This document shows positions 1 to 7,628 of a DNA stretch of 56,183 bases, piece by piece. Origin of the DNA: Vibrio sp. CAU 1672 (GTDB taxonomy: Bacteria > Pseudomonadota > Gammaproteobacteria > Enterobacterales > Vibrionaceae). The DNA lies in NCBI RefSeq assembly GCF_029223195.1, contig NZ_JARHUF010000027.1:1-56183 (forward strand). Reading direction: 5' to 3'. The translations under genes were made by a program, and so were the position numbers. Each line of letters begins with the position of its first letter. The first letter of the stretch is position 1. The notes under the pieces were generated by a model. The model saw nothing but the letters and a program-made list of their open reading frames with translations, did not search any database and had not been told where the DNA came from.

Positions 1-115
1 TGGCGACCATAGCGATTTGGACCCACCTGATTCCATGCCGAACTCAGAAGTGAAACGAATTAGCGCCGATGGTAGTGTGGGGTTTCCCCATGTGAGAGTA
101 GGACATCGCCAGGCT
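1..115 (+). rRNA. rrf: 5S ribosomal RNA, 5' end cut by window edge
   Basis: The sequence is a typical gamma-proteobacterial 5S rRNA. It matches the second copy at 275-392 with one internal difference (T at 83 against C at 360) and a different 3' terminal base. About four or five 5' nucleotides lie outside the window. It is the last rRNA of an rrn operon whose 16S and 23S genes would lie to the left. Confidence 0.95.
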
Positions 116-128
116 TTAAATTTAAAGG

Positions 129-154
129 GCCCGTTTGAGTAAACGGGCTTTTTT
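129..154 (+). terminator. Rho-independent terminator-like hairpin between 5S and tRNA-Thr
   Basis: An 8-bp GC-rich stem (GCCCGTTT paired with AAACGGGC) with a GAGT loop is followed directly by six T residues. It has all the marks of an intrinsic terminator, yet a tRNA and a second 5S follow on the same strand within 23 bases. Confidence 0.8.
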
Positions 155-176
155 AGTCCTCATAGGACACCTTGAT

Positions 177-252
<76 letters not shown>

Positions 253-274
253 GCTTCAAGGTAATACAAATTTT

Positions 275-392
275 ACTTGGCGACCATAGCGATTTGGACC
301 CACCTGATTCCATGCCGAACTCAGAAGTGAAACGAATTAGCGCCGATGGTAGTGTGGGGCTTCCCCATGTGAGAGTAGGACATCGCCAGGTT
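275..392 (+). rRNA. rrf: 5S ribosomal RNA, second complete copy
   Basis: Complete 5S gene downstream of tRNA-Thr. The terminal helix pairs bases 275-282 (ACTTGGCG) with 384-391 (CGCCAGGT, with one U-G pair). The 3' end carries T391 opposite A275, whereas the upstream copy has C114 at the equivalent place, so the closing pair appears to have changed on both sides. The ends are estimated from this helix and may be off by one or two bases. Confidence 0.95.
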
Positions 393-418
393 CTTATTTA
401 GCCCAGGCTAACCAATGC

Positions 419-495
419 GGAGCGGTAGTTCAGTTGGTTAGAATACCGGCCTGTCACGCCGGGGGTCGCGGGTTCGAGTCCCGTCCGCTCCGCCA
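419..495 (+). tRNA. aspT: tRNA-Asp (anticodon GTC)
   Basis: A 77-nt cloverleaf. The acceptor stem GGAGCGG (419-425) pairs with CCGCTCC (485-491), with discriminator G and encoded CCA. The anticodon loop CTGTCAC gives GTC for aspartate. It is the last gene of the rRNA operon here and is followed closely by a terminator. Confidence 0.97.
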
Positions 496-503
496 CTTAT
501 TCT

Positions 504-533
504 GAGCCCGAGTCGAAAGACTTGGGCTTTTTT
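504..533 (+). terminator. Intrinsic terminator of the rRNA operon
   Basis: The stem AGCCCGAGTC/GACTTGGGCT closes a GAAA tetraloop and runs into a T-rich tail of six residues. It lies 8 bases after the CCA end of tRNA-Asp and is the natural end of the rrn transcript. Confidence 0.85.
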
Positions 534-808
534 ACGTCTGTTATTTTTGTTCGTCCTGCGCACTTATCTGAACAGCTACTTATCCAGATTGGTATGGGCC
601 CAGCCAGAGTACCATCCCGCCCTTTATTCCAGATCTCAGCAGAAATGCCGATTATTGTCAGTACTTTGGGCCTGTAGCTAATGAGTCCCGGCTACGTTTA
701 ACCCAGGCGCTTTGCTAACGAGTCTTTTCCAATACATTGTCCCTAACACTTTATACCGGTGTTTTTCGAGTTGCCTGTGTGGATAAAATAATCACCAATT
801 CCCATTTT
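534..808. other. Intergenic region upstream of metH, no gene recognised
   Basis: No open frame, RNA gene or repeat that I can support. A short inverted repeat (TTGGTA about 590 with TACCAT about 611) is visible. No B12-box or other cobalamin-riboswitch core was found despite the B12-dependent enzyme downstream. The metH promoter should lie near its right end, but I could not fix a convincing -35/-10 pair. Confidence 0.4.
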
Positions 809-824
809 AGACGTCTAGACTCCT
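809..824 (+). promoter_or_regulatory. Tandem MetJ operator (two met boxes)
   Basis: Two adjacent 8-base met boxes, AGACGTCT (809-816, perfect consensus) and AGACTCCT (817-824, two mismatches), stand 51 bases before the metH start codon. MetJ binds two or more contiguous boxes cooperatively with S-adenosylmethionine as corepressor. The arrangement indicates methionine-dependent repression of metH. Confidence 0.85.
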
Positions 825-874
825 GAATATTGTGTGATAGGATGGAAGGATATTACAAGGAATGAGGTTGAAGC

Positions 875-3800
875 GTGGGAAGTAACGTAAGACAACAGAT
901 TGAAGCTCAATTGAAGCAACGTATTCTTTTGATCGATGGTGGTATGGGCACCATGATCCAGGGCTACAAACTGGAGGAGCAAGATTATCGGGGGGAGCGC
1001 TTTGCTGACTGGCATAGCGATCTAAAGGGTAACAACGACTTGTTGGTCCTGACTCAGCCTCAATTGATCAAGGATATTCACGGCGCGTATTTGGAAGCGG
1101 GAGCGGATATACTCGAGACCAATACTTTTAACGCCACCACTATTGCGATGGCTGACTATGACATGGAAAGCCTGAGTGATGAAATTAACTTTGCCGCGGC
1201 AAAGCTAGCGCGCGAAGCCGCGGATGAGTGGACGGCTAAGACACCGGATAAGCCTCGCTATGTGGCAGGGGTTTTAGGTCCGACCAACCGCACTTGTTCG
1301 ATCTCTCCGGATGTAAATGACCCTGGTTACCGCAATGTTTCTTTTGATGAGTTAGTCATTGCTTACTCTGAATCGACTCGTGCGCTGATCAAAGGTGGTT
1401 CTGATCTTATTTTAATTGAGACGATCTTCGATACGCTAAATGCCAAAGCGTGTGCGTTTGCGGTAGAAAGCGTGTTTGAAGAACTGGGTATTGAACTACC
1501 TGTGATGATCTCCGGTACGATTACCGACGCTTCCGGACGTACACTTTCAGGTCAAACCACCGAAGCTTTTTATAACTCGCTGCGTCACATCCGGCCACTT
1601 TCATTTGGTTTGAACTGCGCTCTTGGCCCTGACGAACTGCGCCCTTATGTCGAAGAGTTATCTCGAATCTCCGAATCATTCGTCTCGGCTCACCCTAATG
1701 CAGGCTTGCCGAATGCATTTGGTGAATATGATTTGTCGCCGGAAGAGATGGCCGGGCATGTTAAAGAGTGGTCTGAAAGTGGCTTCTTAAACCTGATTGG
1801 CGGCTGTTGTGGAACAACGCCAGAGCATATTCGGCAGATGGCCTTGGCGGTCGAAGGTGTTAAACCACGTACTTTACCAGAGCTCAACGTGGCGTGTCGT
1901 CTCTCTGGCTTAGAGCCATTAACGATTGAAAAAGAAACCTTATTTATTAATGTTGGTGAACGAACTAACGTGACCGGCTCCGCTCGTTTCAAACGTTTGA
2001 TCAAAGAAGAGCTCTACGATGAAGCCCTTGAGGTTGCTCGTCAGCAGGTGGAAAACGGCGCACAGATCATCGACATCAATATGGATGAAGGCATGCTGGA
2101 CGCACAAGCCTGTATGGTTCGATTCTTGAACCTTTGTGCATCGGAACCGGAAATTTCAAAAGTACCGATCATGGTCGATTCTTCCAAGTGGGAGGTCATT
2201 GAAGCTGGTCTCAAATGCATCCAAGGTAAAGGCATCGTGAACTCCATTTCTCTTAAAGAAGGTAAAGAGAAATTTGTTGAGCAGGCCAAACTGATCCGTC
2301 GTTACGGGGCGGCGGTGATCGTGATGGCGTTTGACGAAGTTGGCCAAGCCGATACTCGTGAGCGTAAAGTTGAAATCTGTACCAACGCTTACCGAATTCT
2401 GGTTGATGAAGTTGGCTTCCCGCCAGAAGATATCATTTTTGACCCGAATATCTTTGCGGTAGCAACGGGGATTGAAGAGCACAACAACTACGCGGTTGAT
2501 TTTATCGAAGCGGTTGGGGACATCAAACGAGACTTACCACACGCAATGATTTCTGGTGGGGTGTCTAATGTATCGTTCTCTTTCCGGGGTAATAACTACG
2601 TGCGTGAAGCGATTCATGCCGTGTTCCTTTACCATTGTTTCAAGAACGGCATGGACATGGGGATTGTGAATGCCGGTCAGTTAGAAATCTACGATAACGT
2701 ACCCGAACAGCTGCGTGAAGCAGTAGAAGACGTGGTACTGAACCGTCGTGATGATGCCACCGAAAGATTGCTGGATATTGCCGGTGAATATGCAGAAAAA
2801 GGCGTGGGTAAGGAAAACGATGCGTCAGCGCTTGAATGGCGTACCTGGCCGGTAGAAAAGCGTTTAGAACATGCACTGGTTAAAGGTATTACCGAGTTTA
2901 TTGTCGAAGATACTGAAGAGGCACGTGTTAACGCCACAAAACCGTTAGAGGTGATTGAAGGTCCGCTGATGGATGGTATGAATGTCGTCGGTGACCTGTT
3001 TGGTGAAGGCAAAATGTTCTTGCCACAGGTGGTTAAGTCGGCGCGGGTGATGAAGCAGGCAGTGGCTCATTTAGAACCTTTTATCAATGCAGAGAAGCAA
3101 GCGAGTTCTTCCAACGGTAAAATATTGCTCGCGACGGTAAAAGGTGACGTGCACGATATCGGCAAGAACATCGTTGGTGTGGTACTGCAATGTAATAACT
3201 ATGAAATCATCGATCTTGGTGTGATGGTGCCCTGTGAACAGATCCTCAAAGTTGCGAAGGAAGAAAATGTCGATATCATCGGCTTGTCTGGCTTGATCAC
3301 CCCTTCACTGGATGAAATGGTGCATGTTGCCAAAGAGATGGAGCGACTTGATTTTGATTTGCCATTGCTGATTGGTGGCGCGACCACATCGAAGGCACAC
3401 ACCGCAGTCAAAATTGAGCAAAACTACCAACATCCAGTCGTTTACGTGAACAATGCCTCTCGCGCGGTAGGCGTCTGTTCTGCGCTGCTTTCAGAAACGC
3501 AGAAGCCCGCCTTTGTTGAGAAGTTGCAAGCCGATTACGACGTGGTACGCGATCAGCATGCTCGTAAGCGTCCGCGTACTAAGCCGGTTACATTGGCAGA
3601 AGCTCGAGCGAATAAAGTGGCGATTGATTGGGATAACTATACGCCACCAGTCCCAGCCAAACCTGGGGTGCATGTGTTTGATGATGTTGATATTGCAACG
3701 CTGCGTAATTATATCGACTGGACTCCATTCTTTATGACCTGGTCACTGGTTGGCAAGCATCCAGCAATCTTTGAGCATGAGGAAGTCGGTGAAGAGGCGA

Positions 3801-4555
3801 AGCGCTTGTACCGTGATGCTAATGACTGGCTGGATCGTATCGAGCAGGAAGGGCTGCTGAAAGCGCGTGGCATGTGTGGTTTGTTCCCGGCGGCCAGCGT
3901 CGGGGATGACATCGAAGTGTATAGTGATGAGTCGCGTACGCAAGTGGTTAAGATGTTGCATAACCTGCGTCAGCAAACTGAGAAGCCGAAAGGCTTTAAT
4001 TACTGTTTATCCGATTATATAGCGCCGAAGTCGAGTGGCAAGAAAGACTGGATTGGCGGTTTTGCGGTGACGGGCGGGATTGGTGAGCGCGAACTGGCCG
4101 ATGCGTTTAAAGCCCAAGGCGATGACTATAATGCGATAATGATCCAAGCGGTGGCAGACCGTTTGGCTGAGGCATTTGCTGAGTATCTACATGAAAAAGT
4201 GCGGAAAGAGATTTGGGGCTACTCTGCTGATGAAAATCTGTCGAACGATGAGTTGATCCGGGAAAACTATCAGGGCATTCGTCCGGCGCCCGGCTACCCG
4301 GCCTGTCCTGAACATACCGAGAAAGGAGGACTCTGGGAGCTGCTCAAGGTCGAAGAGACACTAGGCATGTCATTGACCTCCAGTTATGCGATGTGGCCAG
4401 GCGCTTCGGTTTCCGGCTGGTATTTCTCCCATCCGGACTCGCGTTACTTTGCCATTGCGCAGATCCAGCAAGATCAGCTGGAGAGCTATGCGGATCGCAA
4501 AGGCTGGGATCGAATTGAAGCAGAAAAGTGGCTAGGGCCGAACCTGCATGGCTAA
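875..4555 (+). CDS. metH: Cobalamin-dependent methionine synthase MetH
   Basis: This enzyme transfers the methyl group of 5-methyltetrahydrofolate to homocysteine through enzyme-bound cobalamin, the last step of methionine synthesis. At 1226 residues it is one shorter than E. coli MetH. The four modules are in order: a homocysteine-binding barrel with zinc cysteines in GLNCALGP (about 248) and GGCCGTTPEH (about 311-312); a pterin-binding barrel (about 355-620, NVGERTNVTGS); a cobalamin domain with GDVHDIGKN, where His760 is the lower axial ligand; and a C-terminal SAM-dependent reactivation domain (about 900-1226, RPAPGYPACPEH). The start is GTG, supported by a GAGG about 10 bases upstream and by alignment with the family N terminus. 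The tandem MetJ operator upstream implies repression by methionine/SAM. It stands alone, converging on lysC with a shared terminator. Confidence 0.98.
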   Translation: MGSNVRQQIEAQLKQRILLIDGGMGTMIQGYKLEEQDYRGERFADWHSDLKGNNDLLVLTQPQLIKDIHGAYLEAGADILETNTFNATTIAMADYDMESLSDEINFAAAKLAREAADEWTAKTPDKPRYVAGVLGPTNRTCSISPDVNDPGYRNVSFDELVIAYSESTRALIKGGSDLILIETIFDTLNAKACAFAVESVFEELGIELPVMISGTITDASGRTLSGQTTEAFYNSLRHIRPLSFGLNCALGPDELRPYVEELSRISESFVSAHPNAGLPNAFGEYDLSPEEMAGHVKEWSESGFLNLIGGCCGTTPEHIRQMALAVEGVKPRTLPELNVACRLSGLEPLTIEKETLFINVGERTNVTGSARFKRLIKEELYDEALEVARQQVENGAQIIDINMDEGMLDAQACMVRFLNLCASEPEISKVPIMVDSSKWEVIEAGLKCIQGKGIVNSISLKEGKEKFVEQAKLIRRYGAAVIVMAFDEVGQADTRERKVEICTNAYRILVDEVGFPPEDIIFDPNIFAVATGIEEHNNYAVDFIEAVGDIKRDLPHAMISGGVSNVSFSFRGNNYVREAIHAVFLYHCFKNGMDMGIVNAGQLEIYDNVPEQLREAVEDVVLNRRDDATERLLDIAGEYAEKGVGKENDASALEWRTWPVEKRLEHALVKGITEFIVEDTEEARVNATKPLEVIEGPLMDGMNVVGDLFGEGKMFLPQVVKSARVMKQAVAHLEPFINAEKQASSSNGKILLATVKGDVHDIGKNIVGVVLQCNNYEIIDLGVMVPCEQILKVAKEENVDIIGLSGLITPSLDEMVHVAKEMERLDFDLPLLIGGATTSKAHTAVKIEQNYQHPVVYVNNASRAVGVCSALLSETQKPAFVEKLQADYDVVRDQHARKRPRTKPVTLAEARANKVAIDWDNYTPPVPAKPGVHVFDDVDIATLRNYIDWTPFFMTWSLVGKHPAIFEHEEVGEEAKRLYRDANDWLDRIEQEGLLKARGMCGLFPAASVGDDIEVYSDESRTQVVKMLHNLRQQTEKPKGFNYCLSDYIAPKSSGKKDWIGGFAVTGGIGERELADAFKAQGDDYNAIMIQAVADRLAEAFAEYLHEKVRKEIWGYSADENLSNDELIRENYQGIRPAPGYPACPEHTEKGGLWELLKVEETLGMSLTSSYAMWPGASVSGWYFSHPDSRYFAIAQIQQDQLESYADRKGWDRIEAEKWLGPNLHG

Positions 4556-4582
4556 CAGCTTAAGGCTGATTCTCACAAAACG

Positions 4583-4615
4583 AAGGGGCTGCATATTTGC
4601 AGCCCCTTACTTTTT
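4583..4615. terminator. Shared terminator between convergent metH and lysC
   Basis: An 11-bp stem (AAGGGGCTGCA with TGCAGCCCCTT) closes a short loop and is followed by ACTTTTT on the plus strand. On the minus strand the tail is CGTTTTG. It probably ends metH and may serve lysC as well. Confidence 0.85.
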
Positions 4616-4636
4616 ATCGAGTATCAATGACGGCCA

Positions 4637-5986
4637 TTACTCAAAAAGCTCAGTATGAAGCTTTTGAATGGCTTGTTTTGAGACAGATTTGTGCATCAGA
4701 AAACACAAGTTGTGTGGGCTGGCGCCGTAACAAATCATACGCAGGTTAAAGTCTTCTAGTGTGCCGAATACTTGTTTCGCATAACCTTTGCTTTCACTCA
4801 TTTTATTGCCAATCAGAGCGACAAGACACAAGTCGTGTTCGACTTCAACTTTACATAGCTCTTCCAACTCATCTCTTGCGGCTTGAGGCAGTTGAGGCGC
4901 ACCACCGGCCGTATCGGTTTGGTCTAGGGTGAGTGAGACACTAATTTCGGATGTGGTAATGAGATCAACCGAGATCTTATGTTTGGCCAGGATTTCAAAT
5001 ACCTTGGCTAAAAAGCCGTATGCATGGAACATGTTAGCGCTGCGAAGGGTTACCATGGTTTGATTGCAACGCAAGGCAAGCGCACGAAACAGTGGCGAGC
5101 TTTCGACTTGCTGGCGAATCCAGGTACCGCCTTTCTCTGGTTCTTTCGAAGAGCCGACGAAGACAGGAATATCATGGCGTAAAGCCGGAACCAAAGTCGA
5201 AGGGTGGAGGATCTTCGCGCCAAAGTTAGCCATTTCGGAGGCTTCACTAAAACTTATTTCCGGAATAGGTGCGGCTTTAGGGGCAATACGGGGATCGGTG
5301 GTGTAGATGCCCGGTACATCAGTCCAAATCTCAAGGCCTGCAGCCTGCACGCCTTCGGCAATGAGTGCCGCACTATAGTCACTGCCGCCACGGCCCAGCG
5401 TAGTGGTGTTGCCCGACTCATCTGAGCCGATAAAGCCTTGTGTGACGACGACGTGATTGCGGCAGAGCGGGGCCAGCTTTTCTTGTGCCAGCTTGGCGAT
5501 AACTTCAATGTCGGGTTCTGCGCGGCCAAAGTTATCATCAGTGCGCAACACTTCGCGGATATCAAAACGTACCGCGTTAATTCCCCGCTCATACATCAGT
5601 TGGGTCAGGATGTGGGTCGACATCAGCTCACCACAGGCAACCAGATGATCGGTGAGTTTTTTGTTGGCCTGGATCGAGGCCGCTTCCGCTAAGCTGGTGA
5701 CCGTATCAAGCACCGCATAGACTTCCGCAGCGACCACGGTGGCATCATTTAATTGATTGAGAATAGCTTCATGCAGCTCAGCCAGTTGGGTCAACAGTGT
5801 GGCACGACGAGCCTGATCTTGTACGCCATTTGCCAGTTCCACCAGTATATTGGTCACACCTGAACAGGCACTGCTGACGACCAGGCGAGTAGCCGGATTG
5901 TTCTCGATGATGGTGGCGCAACGGCTCATGGCTTCAAAGTTTGCCACGCTGGTTCCACCGAATTTTGCTACGTTAAATGCGCTCAC
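4637..5986 (-). CDS. lysC: Aspartokinase III, lysine-sensitive
   Basis: Aspartokinase phosphorylates aspartate, the first step towards lysine, threonine and methionine. The open frame extends further upstream, but the start chosen is the GTG at 5986: it gives exactly 449 residues as in E. coli LysC, begins in register with the family N terminus, and has a GGGAGA ribosome site 6 bases before it. The kinase core shows KFGGTSVA near the N terminus, LVACGELMST, and GRGGSDYSAALIAEG; two ACT-type regulatory domains follow from about residue 310 (VDLITTSEISVSLTLD, CLVALIGNKM), the site of lysine inhibition in this family. A lysine riboswitch occupies the leader, so control is expected both on expression and on enzyme activity. 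It is transcribed alone, convergent with metH. Confidence 0.97.
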   Translation of the reverse strand: MSAFNVAKFGGTSVANFEAMSRCATIIENNPATRLVVSSACSGVTNILVELANGVQDQARRATLLTQLAELHEAILNQLNDATVVAAEVYAVLDTVTSLAEAASIQANKKLTDHLVACGELMSTHILTQLMYERGINAVRFDIREVLRTDDNFGRAEPDIEVIAKLAQEKLAPLCRNHVVVTQGFIGSDESGNTTTLGRGGSDYSAALIAEGVQAAGLEIWTDVPGIYTTDPRIAPKAAPIPEISFSEASEMANFGAKILHPSTLVPALRHDIPVFVGSSKEPEKGGTWIRQQVESSPLFRALALRCNQTMVTLRSANMFHAYGFLAKVFEILAKHKISVDLITTSEISVSLTLDQTDTAGGAPQLPQAARDELEELCKVEVEHDLCLVALIGNKMSESKGYAKQVFGTLEDFNLRMICYGASPHNLCFLMHKSVSKQAIQKLHTELFE

Positions 5987-6020
5987 TGCATTTCTCCCAC
6001 GTCTTCTAAAAAGTAACAAC

Positions 6021-6037
6021 AGTTGGTTTGACCAACT
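6021..6037 (-). promoter_or_regulatory. Hairpin in the lysC leader, possible riboswitch expression platform
   Basis: A perfect 7-bp stem AGTTGGT/ACCAACT with a 3-base loop sits between the lysine aptamer and the lysC start. On the transcribed strand a T-run follows after nine bases, so it is a poor intrinsic terminator. It could be part of the switching structure controlling termination or translation. The role is inferred from position only. Confidence 0.4.
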
Positions 6038-6106
6038 CGAATAGTAATGGTGAGGAAAGGGACAGAGCAAATAGAGAGGTATTGATAAATGTAGAGAAAT
6101 TTACCC

Positions 6107-6278
6107 TCAGAAGCTCTTCATCAGACCGTGCTGATGACAGTTGATGGGAATCAACCCAAGTCAACCGACAGATCAAATCCAACAAATATGATCCACCTCG
6201 GCACTGCTCCCCCTGAGTGATAGGTATCGGAATTGTGGTTCCACCAGTCACCTGCCTGGGCAGTGCTCCTCTTCTGCT
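6107..6278 (-). promoter_or_regulatory. Lysine riboswitch (L box) upstream of lysC
   Basis: Read on the minus strand, the sequence starts CAGAAGAGG and ends CTTCTG, which close the P1 helix (6277-6271 with 6113-6108). Inside are the hallmarks of the E. coli lysC leader: AGAAGAGGxGC, a CTGCCC...GGCAG arm, GATACCTATCACTCAGGGGG, then GCCGAGGTGGATC, and a distal arm TTGGGTTGATTCCCATC. The order and core bases follow the lysine aptamer closely. Binding of lysine is expected to shut off lysC. Confidence 0.92.
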
Positions 6279-6290
6279 TAAAGCTTAATC

Positions 6291-6319
6291 ATTGAACGGG
6301 TTTGGCGTACTAATGTCAA
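6291..6319 (-). promoter_or_regulatory. Probable lysC promoter
   Basis: On the minus strand a perfect -35 hexamer TTGACA (6319-6314) is followed after 17 bases by TTCAAT (6296-6291), a three-to-four-of-six match to TATAAT. Transcription would begin just before the lysine aptamer, which is where a riboswitch promoter should be. Confidence 0.6.
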
Positions 6320-6458
6320 TTAATATTTAACCACGATTGAAAGTTTTTTATGCAGTTAAACAGGGTTCTGGTTTGACCACTATACTTACGGCTAATTGCC
6401 GCCTGAGGAAAAATCCTTTAGGGTGAAGAACCTTACCCACTGCATGCAAGGAGCTGAC

Positions 6459-7580
6459 ATGCCGATCAAAAGTTTTGTTCCCCCCCAACGTACGCTAATG
6501 GGCCCAGGGCCTTCGGATATATCTCCTCAGGTATTGCAGGCACTGAGCCGTCCAACCCTTGGGCACCTAGACCCTCTGTTTATCGGTATGATGGATGAGC
6601 TTAAGCAGTTGCTTAAATATGCCTTTCAGACTGACAATGATTTTACTATTGCTGTCTCTGCACCGGGCAGCGCCGGCATGGAAGCCTGCTTCGTTAACTT
6701 GATTGAACCAGGCGATAAAGTGCTTGTTTGCCGCAATGGGGTGTTTGGCGAACGGATGCGTGAGAATGTCGTTCGGGCTGGTGGTGAAGCCATTGTTATT
6801 GATGATGAGTGGGGAGCGCCAGTTTCGATCCCGAAAGTTGAGCAAGCTTTGCTTGCTCATCCGGACTGTAAAATTCTGGCGTTTGTCCATGCAGAAACTT
6901 CGACCGGCGCAATGAGTGATGCGCAGGCGTTAGGTAAGCTGGCTAAGCAGCATGACGTGTTAACCATTGTTGATGCGGTGACGTCATTGGGCGGTGTGCC
7001 GCTTAAGGTGGATGAGTGGCAACTGGATGCTGTGTATTCTGGCAGTCAAAAATGTTTGTCTTGTGTGCCGGGCCTGTCTCCGCTCACCTTCTCTCCGGCC
7101 GCGATTGCCAAAATTCAGTCGCGTACTACTCCGGTACAGAGTTGGTTCCTCGATCAAAGCCTGGTACTTGGCTATTGGAGTGGTGAAGGCAAACGCAGCT
7201 ACCATCATACTGCGCCAGTCAACAGTTTGTACGCTTTGCATGAAGCGCTGTTGATGCTCAAAAATGAAGGCCTGGAAAACGCCTGGGCCAGACATCAGAC
7301 AATGCACGAAAAACTCAAACAGGGCTTGGAAAAACTTGGCTTTAAGTTTGTCGTCGATGCGGCTTTTCGTTTACCGCAACTCAACGCAGTTTATGCGCCT
7401 GAAGGAATTAATGAAGCGAGTGTCCGGTCCCATTTGCTTGAGACGTATAATCTGGAAATTGGTGCCGGGCTAGGGGCGCTGGCCGGTAAAGCCTGGCGGA
7501 TTGGTCTGATGGGCTATGCCGCCAGGGCTGAGAACGTTGCGCTCTGCTTACGTGCTCTGGAAGAGTCTTTGACTGAGTAG
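6459..7580 (+). CDS. Class V PLP-dependent aminotransferase (alanine/serine-glyoxylate type)
   Basis: A 373-residue fold-type I PLP enzyme of the class V aminotransferase family, most like alanine-glyoxylate and serine-glyoxylate aminotransferases. Visible features are the N-terminal LMGPGPSDISP, the cofactor-binding APGSAGMEACF, HAETSTGAM, the aspartate in VDAVTSLGG, and the Schiff-base lysine Lys198 in GSQKCLSCVPGLS; RIGLMGYAA closes the domain. The start is the ATG at 6459 because AAGGAG stands 5 bases before it; an in-frame upstream extension to 6396 lacks such a site. It lies divergently from lysC and next to pglL, and has its own terminator. The natural amino donor and acceptor cannot be read from sequence; a role in glycine/serine or glyoxylate metabolism is an inference from the family. 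Confidence 0.85.
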   Translation: MPIKSFVPPQRTLMGPGPSDISPQVLQALSRPTLGHLDPLFIGMMDELKQLLKYAFQTDNDFTIAVSAPGSAGMEACFVNLIEPGDKVLVCRNGVFGERMRENVVRAGGEAIVIDDEWGAPVSIPKVEQALLAHPDCKILAFVHAETSTGAMSDAQALGKLAKQHDVLTIVDAVTSLGGVPLKVDEWQLDAVYSGSQKCLSCVPGLSPLTFSPAAIAKIQSRTTPVQSWFLDQSLVLGYWSGEGKRSYHHTAPVNSLYALHEALLMLKNEGLENAWARHQTMHEKLKQGLEKLGFKFVVDAAFRLPQLNAVYAPEGINEASVRSHLLETYNLEIGAGLGALAGKAWRIGLMGYAARAENVALCLRALEESLTE

Positions 7581-7591
7581 CTGGAATGAAC

Positions 7592-7619
7592 AAGCGAAGG
7601 TATTTTACCTTCGCTTTTT
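7592..7619 (+). terminator. Terminator of the class V aminotransferase gene
   Basis: A perfect 11-bp stem AAGCGAAGGTA/TACCTTCGCTT with a TTT loop runs into five T residues, 11 bases after the stop codon. Confidence 0.88.
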
Positions 7620-7628
7620 GTTCGGTGG

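Noticed and set aside
534..874. Cobalamin riboswitch upstream of metH
   Set aside because: No B12 box or matching aptamer core was found. The tandem MetJ operator explains the regulatory region better.
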